Shown: positions 1 to 5,549 of the stretch, piece by piece
Layout: each line of letters begins with the position of its first letter
Position numbering within the stretch: position 1 is the stretch's first letter
From: Rubrobacter sp.
Lineage (GTDB): Bacteria > Actinomycetota > Rubrobacteria > Rubrobacterales > Rubrobacteraceae
Reading direction: 5' to 3'
DNA: 5,550 nucleotides
Assembly: GCA_013817025.1 (NCBI GenBank)
Contig: JACDDK010000015.1
Span: forward strand, 1-5,550
The notes under the pieces: generated by a model
Databases searched by the model: none
Told to the model about the DNA's origin: nothing
Seen by the model: only the letters and a program-made list of their open reading frames with translations
Translations under genes and position numbers: made by a program

Positions 1-528
1 GGCGTCGTTTAGGCGGTCGCGCAGGGAACCAGGCGAGAAGGCGGAAAAGACCACCGAGTGCGGAGCGCCTATCCTGGCGCAGGCCAGCATCGCCACGACC
101 AGCTCCGGGATCATGGGCAGGTAGATGCCTACGGGGTCGCCCTTTTGCACGCCCATTTCCTTGAGTACGTTGGCGGCTTTGGCTACTTCCGACGTTAGTT
201 CGGAGTAGGTGTAGGTCTTCGTGTCGTCGGGTTCGTCGCCCTCCCAGATCAGGGCTGTCTTATCACCCTTGCCCTGCTCCACCTGATAGTCCAGGCAGTT
301 GTAGGCGGCGTTGATCTTGCCTCCCACGAACCACTGTGCGTCCGGCGGGTTCCAGTCGAGGACCGTGTCGAAGTCCTCGAACCAGTGAAGATCGCGGGCG
401 CACTCCGCCCAGAATCCCTCGTAGTCCTTTGCCGCCTTCTCGTACACCGAGGCGTCCTGGACGTTCGCCCGCGCCGCGAATTCTTCCGGCGGCTCGAAAG
501 TACGGACCTCTGTATGTTCGTCGCTCAT
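1..528 (-). CDS. acs: Acetyl-CoA synthetase, N-terminal part (runs off left edge)
   Basis: AMP-forming acetate:CoA ligase, a cytoplasmic enzyme that activates acetate with ATP and CoA to acetyl-CoA. Only the first 176 codons are in the window; full-length family members are about 650 residues. Residues 25-82 match the acetyl-CoA synthetase N-terminal (ACAS_N) region: a Tyr-rich helix (YEKAAKDYEGFWAE, 29-42), the WFEDFD segment (49-54), and the WFVGGKINAAYNCLD signature (66-80). From about residue 91 the adenylate-forming domain begins (TALIWEGDEP, then YTYSELTSEVAKAANVLKEMGV at 106-127, LPMIPELVVAMLACARIGAPHSVVF at 137-161). The AMP-binding P-loop and catalytic lysine lie beyond the window, so activity cannot be judged. 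The ATG at 528 is supported by AAGGGAG four bases upstream. The gene is transcribed divergently from the sulfatase-like gene, with 222 bp between them. Propionyl-CoA synthetase is the main alternative, but the ACAS_N motifs fit Acs well. Confidence 0.95.
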   Translation of the reverse strand, partial: MSDEHTEVRTFEPPEEFAARANVQDASVYEKAAKDYEGFWAECARDLHWFEDFDTVLDWNPPDAQWFVGGKINAAYNCLDYQVEQGKGDKTALIWEGDEPDDTKTYTYSELTSEVAKAANVLKEMGVQKGDPVGIYLPMIPELVVAMLACARIGAPHSVVFSAFSPGSLRDRLNDA

Positions 529-532
529 GAAG

Positions 533-539
533 CTCCCTT
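533..539 (-). promoter_or_regulatory. Ribosome binding site of acs
   Basis: Read on the minus strand, AAGGGAG lies four bases before the ATG at 528. It decides the acs start: no other in-frame start nearby has a comparable site. Confidence 0.7.
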
Positions 540-617
540 CCCTCGTGCCAGTTCCAACGCCGGCTTTGATCCCACACGTCCCCTTTTCCGAAACGCCCGC
601 TCCCGGCGCGCTCCGTA

Positions 618-631
618 GGCGTCACCACGCC
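618..631. other. Small hairpin in the acs leader region
   Basis: GGCGT (618-622) and ACGCC (627-631) form a perfect 5-bp stem around a 4-base loop. It lies about 90 bases upstream of the acs start and would be in the acs leader if transcription begins in the AT-rich patch near 720-740. There is no T-run, so it is not an obvious terminator. In sequence of this GC content such a short hairpin may be chance. Confidence 0.2.
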
Positions 632-682
632 CAGCACCACAAAGATAGCCGTCGCGGGATTTCCAGTCAACCAGAGAGCGCC

Positions 683-704
683 GCCGTCCCCGAGCCGTCC
701 CCGA
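683..704. repeat. Perfect tandem 11-bp direct repeat, candidate operator
   Basis: GCCGTCCCCGA occurs twice back to back (683-693 and 694-704) with no mismatch. An 11-bp period is close to one helical turn, the arrangement used by direct-repeat binding regulators such as OmpR/PhoB-type response regulators. It sits just upstream of the AT-rich patch between acs and the sulfatase-like gene, and its second copy overlaps a 13-bp palindrome. The repeat is seen directly; a regulatory role is inference. Confidence 0.45.
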
Positions 705-712
705 AATTCGGG
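700..712. promoter_or_regulatory. 13-bp palindrome, candidate operator
   Basis: CCCGAA-A-TTCGGG is a perfect inverted repeat with 6-bp arms and a single central base. It overlaps the second unit of the 11-bp direct repeat and ends four bases before an AT-rich patch. A related 9-mer, GAATTTCGG, the core of the palindrome read on the minus strand, recurs at 776-784 near the candidate starts of the downstream gene. A dimeric repressor or activator site is plausible but unproven. Confidence 0.4.
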
Positions 713-715
713 CCA

Positions 716-739
716 GATATGAAATATTTGTTAAACTTT
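716..739. promoter_or_regulatory. AT-rich patch, probable divergent promoter region
   Basis: Only 4 of these 24 bases are G or C, in otherwise strongly GC-rich DNA, which suggests a melting region serving acs leftward, the sulfatase-like gene rightward, or both. Possible elements are AATATT (723-728, 4/6 to a -10 box) and TATGAA (718-723). I find no convincing -35 at the right spacing on either strand, so no transcription start is assigned. TTGTTA (728-733) resembles a -35, but the -10 position for it would fall on the ATG at 751. Confidence 0.4.
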
Positions 740-750
740 CGCGCATTCTT

Positions 751-2727
751 ATGGACACGCACGCGAGAACTACGAGAATTTCGGTGAAAATGAAGTCTCT
801 CCTGTCGAGGGGGGATTGGATCTACGTGCTCGCCTTGCTCGTCCCGATCTTCGTCTACAGCATCGCGCTGAAGGTCGTCAGGATCTTCACGCAAGTAGCC
901 GTACCGGGACCTCTGGGTTTTCTGGACCAGGTCCGCTCGGACGTACTCTTCAACCTCGGCTACGCGGCGCTCTGGATCGGGCTCTTCGCTATCTTCCGCA
1001 CCCGCCCGCCCCGCATGGCGCTCCTGGCACTCTTCCACCTGATCAGCCTCGGTCTGATCCTTCTCGTCACCGCAGCCCATTTCTTCTACCAGACAACGGG
1101 TTCCGCGCTCGACTACAACCTGCTCGCCGTCTCCTTCTCGACCTTCGGTGAGATACAAGCCGCCGTAGGCTCCGAGATGACCACCCTGCACTGGCTGCTC
1201 ATCTCCCTCGTTCTGTTCTATGGTCTCGCCGGTCCCGCGCTCGTCACGCTTATCACGACCGGGGATTGGCACCTGCCGACGGACCTCGAGAACGGCACCG
1301 GCGGTTCGCGGGAGAGCCAGGATCGCGCCTCTTCATCCTGGACGCCCGCAGTGCTCTGCGCGGCGGCGGGGTTCGTGGTGCTATCCGCGCTCCCGAGCCT
1401 TACAGGGGCCAGCAACTCCTTCTCCCGAGCGGCGCTCGTCAACATCTTCGTCGTCGAGCTAACCGCCCCGGATTTCGAGAAGATCAACGCCCGCGTCGAA
1501 GCCGACATGGCGACCGAGAACCCACCCACCGACACCCGCCTGGCCGAGACCCCCCAAACCGACAAACGGAACGTGGTCATGGTCTTCCTCGAATCCACCC
1601 GCGCCGAATCGACCACCCCATACAACGAAAAGATGGACACCACCCCGTTCCTCGACGACCTCTCCAAAGAGAGCTTGATGGCGGAGAACGCCTACGCTGT
1701 CGTGCCACATACCTCCAAGGCGCTCGTCGCCACCCTGTGCGGCGTGCCGCCACCGTTGGACTCCAAGAACAGCGAGGCGGCCCCCGGTGCGATACCGTCG
1801 CGCTGCATCGCCGACCTCCTGGAGGAACAGGGCTACAACAGCGTCTTCTTCCAGTCGGCCACCGAGGAGTTCGAGCGGCGCAGGATGCTCGTGGACAGCT
1901 TCGGCTACGAGGATTTCCACCCCGTGGAAGGCATGGACCCGACGGGCTACGACAAGGTCAACTACTTTGGCTGGGAAGACGACATCATGCTGGAGCCCAG
2001 CCGGAACTGGCTGGAGGACAACGCCAAGGACCAACCTTTTCTGGCGACCTACCTGACCGTCACCCCGCACCACGACTACGTCGTCCCACAGAGCTACGAC
2101 AGCGAGAAGCTCTCCGACAACGAAGACGAGAGCAACTACCTCAACACCGTCAGCTACCAGGACCAGTTCCTCGAAAAACTGTTCCAGCAGTACAAGGACC
2201 TCGGGCTGTACGAGGATACGGTCTTCGTCGTGCTCGGCGACCACGGCGAGGGTTTCGGGGAGCACGGCCTCTACCAGCACGACAACACCATCTACAACGA
2301 GGGCCTGCGCATACCGCTTCTCGTCCATGACCCGAAGAACCCAAAGCCAAGCCGCGTGGAGGAACCCGTCAACGAGATGGACGTCCTCCCAACCCTCGCC
2401 GACACCCTCGGCTACGACGTGGCGGACGGCGAGTATCCGGGAACCTCGATGCGCGCCCCGATAAAAGACCGAACCTTGAGCGCCGGTTGCTACCGCGAAA
2501 ACTCCTGCCTGGCAAGCATCGACGGCGACGAAAAATACATCTACCACTTCGGCAACCGCGCCGAGGAAGTCTTCGATCTCTCGAAAGACCCCCAAGAGAA
2601 AACGAACCTCGCCGAAGAGCGGGATAAAGACTACCTCGAAGACCGCCGCTACGACCTGTTAGCTTGGCAGGCTCGAATCACAGCTTCCTACGAACGCCAG
2701 GCCCTCGAACAGACAAGTCCCGAGTAG
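751..2727 (+). CDS. Membrane-bound sulfatase-superfamily phosphotransferase (LtaS-like)
   Basis: Alkaline-phosphatase/sulfatase-fold enzyme, probably acting outside the membrane. Up to five hydrophobic segments (about residues 23-43, 64-82, 88-112, 146-169, 198-217) precede a Pro/Thr/Glu-rich linker (about 240-272) and the catalytic domain (about 273-620), the layout of lipoteichoic acid synthases. Predicted metal and catalytic residues are Glu281 (VFLES), Thr321 (PHTSKAL), Asp497 and His498 (GDHGEGFGEHG), with His440/His441 (TPHHDY) near the substrate. Thr321 stands where sulfatases have the formylglycine Cys/Ser, so phosphoglycerol or phosphoethanolamine transfer is likelier than sulfate-ester hydrolysis. 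The C-terminal VFDLSKDPQEKTNLAEE is typical of the wider sulfatase family. The substrate is unknown. Start uncertain: the ATG at 751 has no Shine-Dalgarno, whereas in-frame GTG 784 and ATG 790 follow GAGAA (774-778), giving 647 or 645 residues. Numbering here is from 751. Convergent with the glycosyltransferase gene. Confidence 0.85.
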   Translation: MDTHARTTRISVKMKSLLSRGDWIYVLALLVPIFVYSIALKVVRIFTQVAVPGPLGFLDQVRSDVLFNLGYAALWIGLFAIFRTRPPRMALLALFHLISLGLILLVTAAHFFYQTTGSALDYNLLAVSFSTFGEIQAAVGSEMTTLHWLLISLVLFYGLAGPALVTLITTGDWHLPTDLENGTGGSRESQDRASSSWTPAVLCAAAGFVVLSALPSLTGASNSFSRAALVNIFVVELTAPDFEKINARVEADMATENPPTDTRLAETPQTDKRNVVMVFLESTRAESTTPYNEKMDTTPFLDDLSKESLMAENAYAVVPHTSKALVATLCGVPPPLDSKNSEAAPGAIPSRCIADLLEEQGYNSVFFQSATEEFERRRMLVDSFGYEDFHPVEGMDPTGYDKVNYFGWEDDIMLEPSRNWLEDNAKDQPFLATYLTVTPHHDYVVPQSYDSEKLSDNEDESNYLNTVSYQDQFLEKLFQQYKDLGLYEDTVFVVLGDHGEGFGEHGLYQHDNTIYNEGLRIPLLVHDPKNPKPSRVEEPVNEMDVLPTLADTLGYDVADGEYPGTSMRAPIKDRTLSAGCYRENSCLASIDGDEKYIYHFGNRAEEVFDLSKDPQEKTNLAEERDKDYLEDRRYDLLAWQARITASYERQALEQTSPE

Positions 2728-2759
2728 GCTCTAGGCGACAGGTTTTAGGCTTCAGGTAG
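2725..2759. repeat. Five imperfect tandem heptamers starting on the stop codon
   Basis: Exact 7-base periodicity is visible: TAGGCTC, TAGGCGA, CAGGTTT, TAGGCTT, CAGGTAG, consensus YAGGYNN with AGG invariant. The first unit includes the TAG stop of the sulfatase-like gene, and the register is lost at 2760. The preceding heptamer, TCCCGAG, does not fit, so the array begins exactly at the end of the coding sequence. It resembles in style the short tandemly repeated heptanucleotides known from cyanobacterial intergenic regions, but I do not claim homology. Function unknown. Confidence 0.5.
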
Positions 2760-2791
2760 AGCGTCGGCTGTGCTTTGCGAACACATCGTAA

Positions 2792-2812
2792 ATTCGTGAG
2801 GGTTTGACGAAT
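2792..2812. terminator. Weak hairpin between convergent genes
   Basis: ATTCGT (2792-2797) and ACGAAT (2807-2812) make a perfect 6-bp stem with a 9-base loop. On the minus strand it is followed by TTTACG, a minimal T-run; on the plus strand there is none. It may contribute to termination of either convergent transcript, but it is AT-rich and weak. Confidence 0.25.
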
Positions 2813-2836
2813 CGCCTTCGGTAAATCCTAGAGCTT

Positions 2837-2851
2837 ACGGCGTTCAGCCGT
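2837..2851. terminator. Short GC hairpin just after the glycosyltransferase stop
   Basis: ACGGC (2837-2841) and GCCGT (2847-2851) pair around a 5-base loop, three bases past the stop codon of the minus-strand glycosyltransferase gene. Its position fits a terminator for that gene, but no T-tract follows in either direction, so a canonical intrinsic terminator is not shown. Confidence 0.3.
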
Positions 2852-2854
2852 CGG

Positions 2855-4444
2855 CTATCTCGACGATCTTTCCCGGCGGACGACTTCGTAGAAGACGCCT
2901 TCTTCGTCGGGGACTAGATCGTATCCGGCCTCGTTGAAGAGGGTTGCGTTCTGAGCGGCTGAGGTGCCGGGAAAGATTATGTAGACACGACCGTCCTCCA
3001 GGTGTTTTTGGGCTTCGGTTAGCCAGCGTTTGCTGCGGGTGGTCCACTCTCCCGCCGGGAAGGGATCTCTTACGGTCAAGTCGGTGCGGCGGCCTTCGAC
3101 GAGGTTCAGGTACCAGAGCGAGCTGCTGTTGTGAAGGACGGTCGAGTCTTTGGCCGCGCCGCTGGCTACGGCTTCAATAGTTTCGCGGCCCCGGTAGTCC
3201 CAGGAGCGATCCACGGAGCTCGCCGTTCCGTCAATGCCGGGTACAGGTGCCAGCAGCATTAGAATCGCCAGGGTCGCCAGGATGCCGATGCGTTGCAGGT
3301 CCGGGAGATCTTCCGTGCGGGAGGCTACGAGGTCCAGGGCCGCTCCGAAGCCTACGGCGATGTACAGACAGAGGATCAAATACGTCGGTATGTAGTACAG
3401 GTACACGTCCACTATGTTGTACTCCAGCGCATAGAACAGCCACCCGAGGTACAGGAACATGAGCATCGCAAACGCGGCTCGGTTTCTGAAGTACAGGCAG
3501 ATCGCTCCTACCACGGCCACGATCAGGAACGCCGGGTGGAACTGGTCGAAGAGGTGACCGAAGTAGGACATCAAACGCCCCGGCAACTCCAGCGGCGAGA
3601 ATGCAAACATCCGGTCCTCGAACTTCTGACCCGAAACGAGGATGAGGAAGTTACCGAGCGTGGACGGGTTCATTTCGTTGACCGGCGGGTTCATCGAAGC
3701 CCGGATCGGCAGGTACAGGTAAGGCGTGAGTCCCACTAGGAAAAGCCCGAACCCCTTCAAAACCAACCGCCAGTCGAAAAGCCGGCTCCGGTCCACGAGG
3801 GCCACGAATAGCATCCCGGCGGGCAGTAGAAGCCCGCTGGTCATGTGGTTGGTCATGGCGAAGCCCATCAAAAACGCGGCCAGAAGCAACAACCGGTTCG
3901 TGCGGCGGCGTTGCCAGGCCAGTAGCGTGACGAGGACCAGCATCACCAGCAACACGTTCAGGGTGTAAACCTCGGCGATGACGGCCTGACTCCAGAAAGC
4001 CTCGCTCACCGCGAAGAGCAGCGTCGCCCCCGCCGAGGCCCACCGCCGCCCGGTCAACATCAGGCACACCGCGAACACCAACGCCACCCCCGCCGCCCCG
4101 AAGACCGCCGACGCCAGGTTCACCCGGTACGCCACGTTCCCAAACGGCAGATACGTGAACAGGTGCGCCAGCATCGTATAAGTCGGATACCCGGTGGGAT
4201 GCGGTATGTCCAGGATGTAGGCGTACACCTGGAACGTGACCGAGTCGTAGATACCACGCGGATCGTAGTAAAGGACCGTCGGCGCGAGGGTTCCGACGTA
4301 GAGCGCGAGCGCCGTCAGCGCCGTCCCCAGCCCGAGCGCGATGCTCAAGGCCCGGTGGCCCGCCGCGACTTTGACCGACTCTAGCGACCGAAAGGCTTCC
4401 GGCGGTGCCGCCGATGCTCGCCGGGCCAGCCCCGCGTATCTCAT
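2855..4444 (-). CDS. DUF2723 / TMEM260-like GT-C glycosyltransferase
   Basis: Polytopic membrane protein of the DUF2723 family (relatives include human TMEM260, an O-mannosyltransferase), expected to move a sugar from a lipid-linked donor to an extracytoplasmic acceptor. Family hallmarks, numbered from the ATG at 4444 (529 aa): PTV before the first loop (55-57), IPHPTGYPTY (80-89), FGNVAYRVNLASAVFGA (101-117), AFWSQAVIAEVYTLN (149-163), TNH (198-200), TPYLYLPIRAS (240-250) and YNIVDVYLYYIP (342-353). About 11 membrane segments are followed by a soluble tail from about residue 402. The usual DSGEF-like loop motif reads DSVTF here (67-71). Start choice: the ATG at 4444 has GGGG nine bases upstream and lies below a good -10/-35 pair. 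The upstream ATG at 4543 would add 33 Arg-rich residues, has its G-run touching the ATG, and would place that promoter inside the gene. Donor and acceptor are unknown; the soluble tail and convergent LtaS-like gene suggest envelope glycosylation. Confidence 0.85.
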   Translation of the reverse strand: MRYAGLARRASAAPPEAFRSLESVKVAAGHRALSIALGLGTALTALALYVGTLAPTVLYYDPRGIYDSVTFQVYAYILDIPHPTGYPTYTMLAHLFTYLPFGNVAYRVNLASAVFGAAGVALVFAVCLMLTGRRWASAGATLLFAVSEAFWSQAVIAEVYTLNVLLVMLVLVTLLAWQRRRTNRLLLLAAFLMGFAMTNHMTSGLLLPAGMLFVALVDRSRLFDWRLVLKGFGLFLVGLTPYLYLPIRASMNPPVNEMNPSTLGNFLILVSGQKFEDRMFAFSPLELPGRLMSYFGHLFDQFHPAFLIVAVVGAICLYFRNRAAFAMLMFLYLGWLFYALEYNIVDVYLYYIPTYLILCLYIAVGFGAALDLVASRTEDLPDLQRIGILATLAILMLLAPVPGIDGTASSVDRSWDYRGRETIEAVASGAAKDSTVLHNSSSLWYLNLVEGRRTDLTVRDPFPAGEWTTRSKRWLTEAQKHLEDGRVYIIFPGTSAAQNATLFNEAGYDLVPDEEGVFYEVVRRERSSR

Positions 4445-4475
4445 GCGTATGCGCCCCGGAAGATTCACGCGGGAG

Positions 4476-4505
4476 ATTCTAAACGCTAACCGGTCCCTTT
4501 GTCGC
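4476..4505 (-). promoter_or_regulatory. Candidate promoter of the DUF2723 gene
   Basis: On the minus strand, GCGACA (4505-4500, 4/6 to TTGACA) and TAGAAT (4481-4476, 5/6 to TATAAT) are separated by 18 bp. Predicted transcription start is near 4469, giving a leader of about 25 bases that contains a GGGG Shine-Dalgarno-like run (4457-4454) before the ATG at 4444. A GTG at 4468 is also in frame and could be used leaderlessly. Seen by eye only. Confidence 0.4.
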
Positions 4506-4547
4506 GGGCTCGCCGCTAGTCCGCTGGCGACTCGCAAACTCATCCCC

Positions 4548-4553
4548 TAGACT
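4548..4553 (+). promoter_or_regulatory. Possible -10 box of fabI
   Basis: TAGACT matches the -10 consensus at 4 of 6 positions and would place the transcript start near 4560, about 29 bases before the fabI ATG. The hexamer 17 bp upstream, TGGCGA, matches the -35 at only 3 of 6, so the call is weak. Confidence 0.2.
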
Positions 4554-4577
4554 AACGCCGGTCAAAGATCACTCCAC

Positions 4578-4583
4578 GGGAGG
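4578..4583 (+). promoter_or_regulatory. Ribosome binding site of fabI
   Basis: GGGAGG sits five bases before the ATG at 4589. It is the strongest Shine-Dalgarno sequence in the window and fixes the start of the enoyl-ACP reductase. Confidence 0.8.
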
Positions 4584-4588
4584 CTGGT

Positions 4589-5368
4589 ATGGGCGGTATC
4601 CTCGAAGGCAAAAAGATACTCGTAACGGGCGTTCTGGACCGGAGATCCATAGCCTACTCCGCCGCCCGGCTGGCCGTGGAGCAGGGTGCCGAGGTCGCCT
4701 TATCCAGCTTCGGACGCGTCGCTAGCCTCACCCGCCGCACCGCCAAACGACTCGACCCCGAACCACCCGTCCTCGAACTGGACGCCAACAAACCCGAGGA
4801 CATAAAGGCCGTCGCCGCAGACCTCGAAGAGCGCTGGGGCTCCCTCGACGGCATCGTCCACGCCATCGCCTTCGCCCCCGAGGACGCACTCGGCGGCAAC
4901 TTCCTCACCGCCGAATGGCCATCCGTGGCGACCGCCGTCCAGACCTCGGCCTACTCGTTGAAGGCGCTGTCCGTCGGGCTCGCGGACCTCATGAAGCCCG
5001 GTTCGTCCGTCGTCGGCCTCGACTTCGACGCGAGGGTCGCCTGGCCCGCCTACGACTGGATGGGCGTTGCGAAGGCGGCGCTCGAAAGCACCTCCCGCTA
5101 CCTCGCCCGCGACCTCGGCGAGCGGGGTATCCGGGTGAACCTGGTGGCCGCCGGCCCGGTAAAAACTTTGGCGGCGAAGGGCATCAACGGCTTCGAGCAG
5201 ATAGAGGGCGAGTGGCAGCGGCAAGCGCCTCTAGGATGGGACACTGGGGATCCCGAACCCGTCGGGCGGGCGGTCGTCAGCCTGCTGTCGGACTGGTGGC
5301 CGGCGACGACCGGCGAGCTAATACACGTCGACGGCGGCTACCACGCGATGGGTGCCCCGATCCGCTAG
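4589..5368 (+). CDS. fabI: Enoyl-ACP reductase (NADH), FabI/InhA type
   Basis: Cytoplasmic short-chain dehydrogenase/reductase that reduces the trans-2-enoyl-ACP double bond with NADH, the last step of each fatty-acid elongation cycle (FAS-II). At 259 residues it has normal length. The nucleotide-binding start is GKKILVTGVLDRRSIAYSAARLA (7-29); Asp65 (LELDA) and HAIAFAP (91-97) line the cofactor site; the catalytic pair is Tyr155 and Lys162 in YDWMGVAK, the Tyr-X6-Lys signature of FabI. NLVAAGPVKTLAAKGI (184-199) is the substrate-loop region, and TTGELIHVDGGYH (240-252) the C-terminal family signature. Phe146 in GLDFD takes the position of mycobacterial InhA Phe149, where E. coli FabI has Tyr146, so the active site is InhA-like, while HAIAFAPEDALGGNF is closer to ordinary FabI. 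No sign of mycolic-acid genes nearby, so general fatty-acid synthesis is the safest role. It is transcribed alone, with no downstream partner in the same direction in the window. Confidence 0.93.
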   Translation: MGGILEGKKILVTGVLDRRSIAYSAARLAVEQGAEVALSSFGRVASLTRRTAKRLDPEPPVLELDANKPEDIKAVAADLEERWGSLDGIVHAIAFAPEDALGGNFLTAEWPSVATAVQTSAYSLKALSVGLADLMKPGSSVVGLDFDARVAWPAYDWMGVAKAALESTSRYLARDLGERGIRVNLVAAGPVKTLAAKGINGFEQIEGEWQRQAPLGWDTGDPEPVGRAVVSLLSDWWPATTGELIHVDGGYHAMGAPIR

Positions 5369-5450
5369 AGCGACCGCTTGAATCCCGGAAAGATCAGGCG
5401 TTTCTCGAAGTTACGGTTCGCGCTATTTTAGAGACTTTGTAAGCGACACA
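5369..5450. other. Convergent gap between fabI and the edge gene
   Basis: This 82-bp spacer is more AT-rich towards its right end (ATTTTAGAGACTTTG around 5424-5438). I find no stem followed by a T-run, so no terminator is assigned on either strand, although one would be expected between convergent genes. Confidence 0.4.
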
Positions 5451-5549
5451 CTATCCGTATTGCTCTACCCAATCCATCCGACGCTTCTTGTAGTACTCGT
5501 CTTCGCGGGCGAGCACGTATTTTTCGTAGAAGATGCGGGCGGCGCGGGC
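5451..5549 (-). CDS. C-terminal 32 residues of an unrecognised protein
   Basis: An open minus-strand frame enters from the right edge and ends at TAG 5453-5451. Its 32 visible residues include RIFYEKYVLAREDEYYKKRR followed by MDWVEQYG. The stretch is highly charged and aromatic and looks like a helical tail. Frame openness, codon use with GC-rich third positions, and the abrupt change to more AT-rich non-coding sequence after the stop support it as a real gene end. I do not recognise the family. It is convergent with fabI across 82 bp. Confidence 0.55.
   Translation of the reverse strand, partial: ARAARIFYEKYVLAREDEYYKKRRMDWVEQYG

Noticed and set aside
263..670. 135-codon minus-strand open frame overlapping the acs start
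   Set aside because: Low-complexity Gly/Arg-rich translation in a different frame from acs, whose N-terminal domain is unmistakable.
527..787. 86-codon plus-strand open frame filling the acs/LtaS-like spacer
   Set aside because: It has no domain and no proper ribosome binding site, it overlaps the acs start, and it would run through the repeats and the AT-rich promoter-like patch.
1266..2330. 354-codon plus-strand open frame inside the LtaS-like gene
   Set aside because: Its Arg/Pro-rich composition is typical of an out-of-frame reading of GC-rich coding DNA; the other frame carries the sulfatase-fold motifs.
1459..2595. 378-codon open frame on the minus strand opposite the LtaS-like gene
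   Set aside because: It is fully antisense to a gene with clear catalytic motifs. Its Val/Glu/Asp-rich translation has no recognisable domain, and long open shadow frames are expected in GC-rich DNA.
4510..4530. TCGCC/GGCGA inverted repeat with an 11-base loop
   Set aside because: Five-base GC arms are common by chance in this composition. It lies upstream of both divergent genes without a clear relation to the proposed promoter boxes.
4868..4873. Ala94 of FabI at the E. coli Gly93 position as a sign of natural triclosan resistance
   Set aside because: Triclosan-sensitive FabI proteins such as that of Staphylococcus aureus also have Ala there, so this residue alone does not predict resistance.
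5365..5371. CTAGAGC at the fabI stop matching CCTAGAGC in the 2827-2834 spacer
   Set aside because: A 7-base match that includes the TAG stop codon; too short to argue for a shared element.
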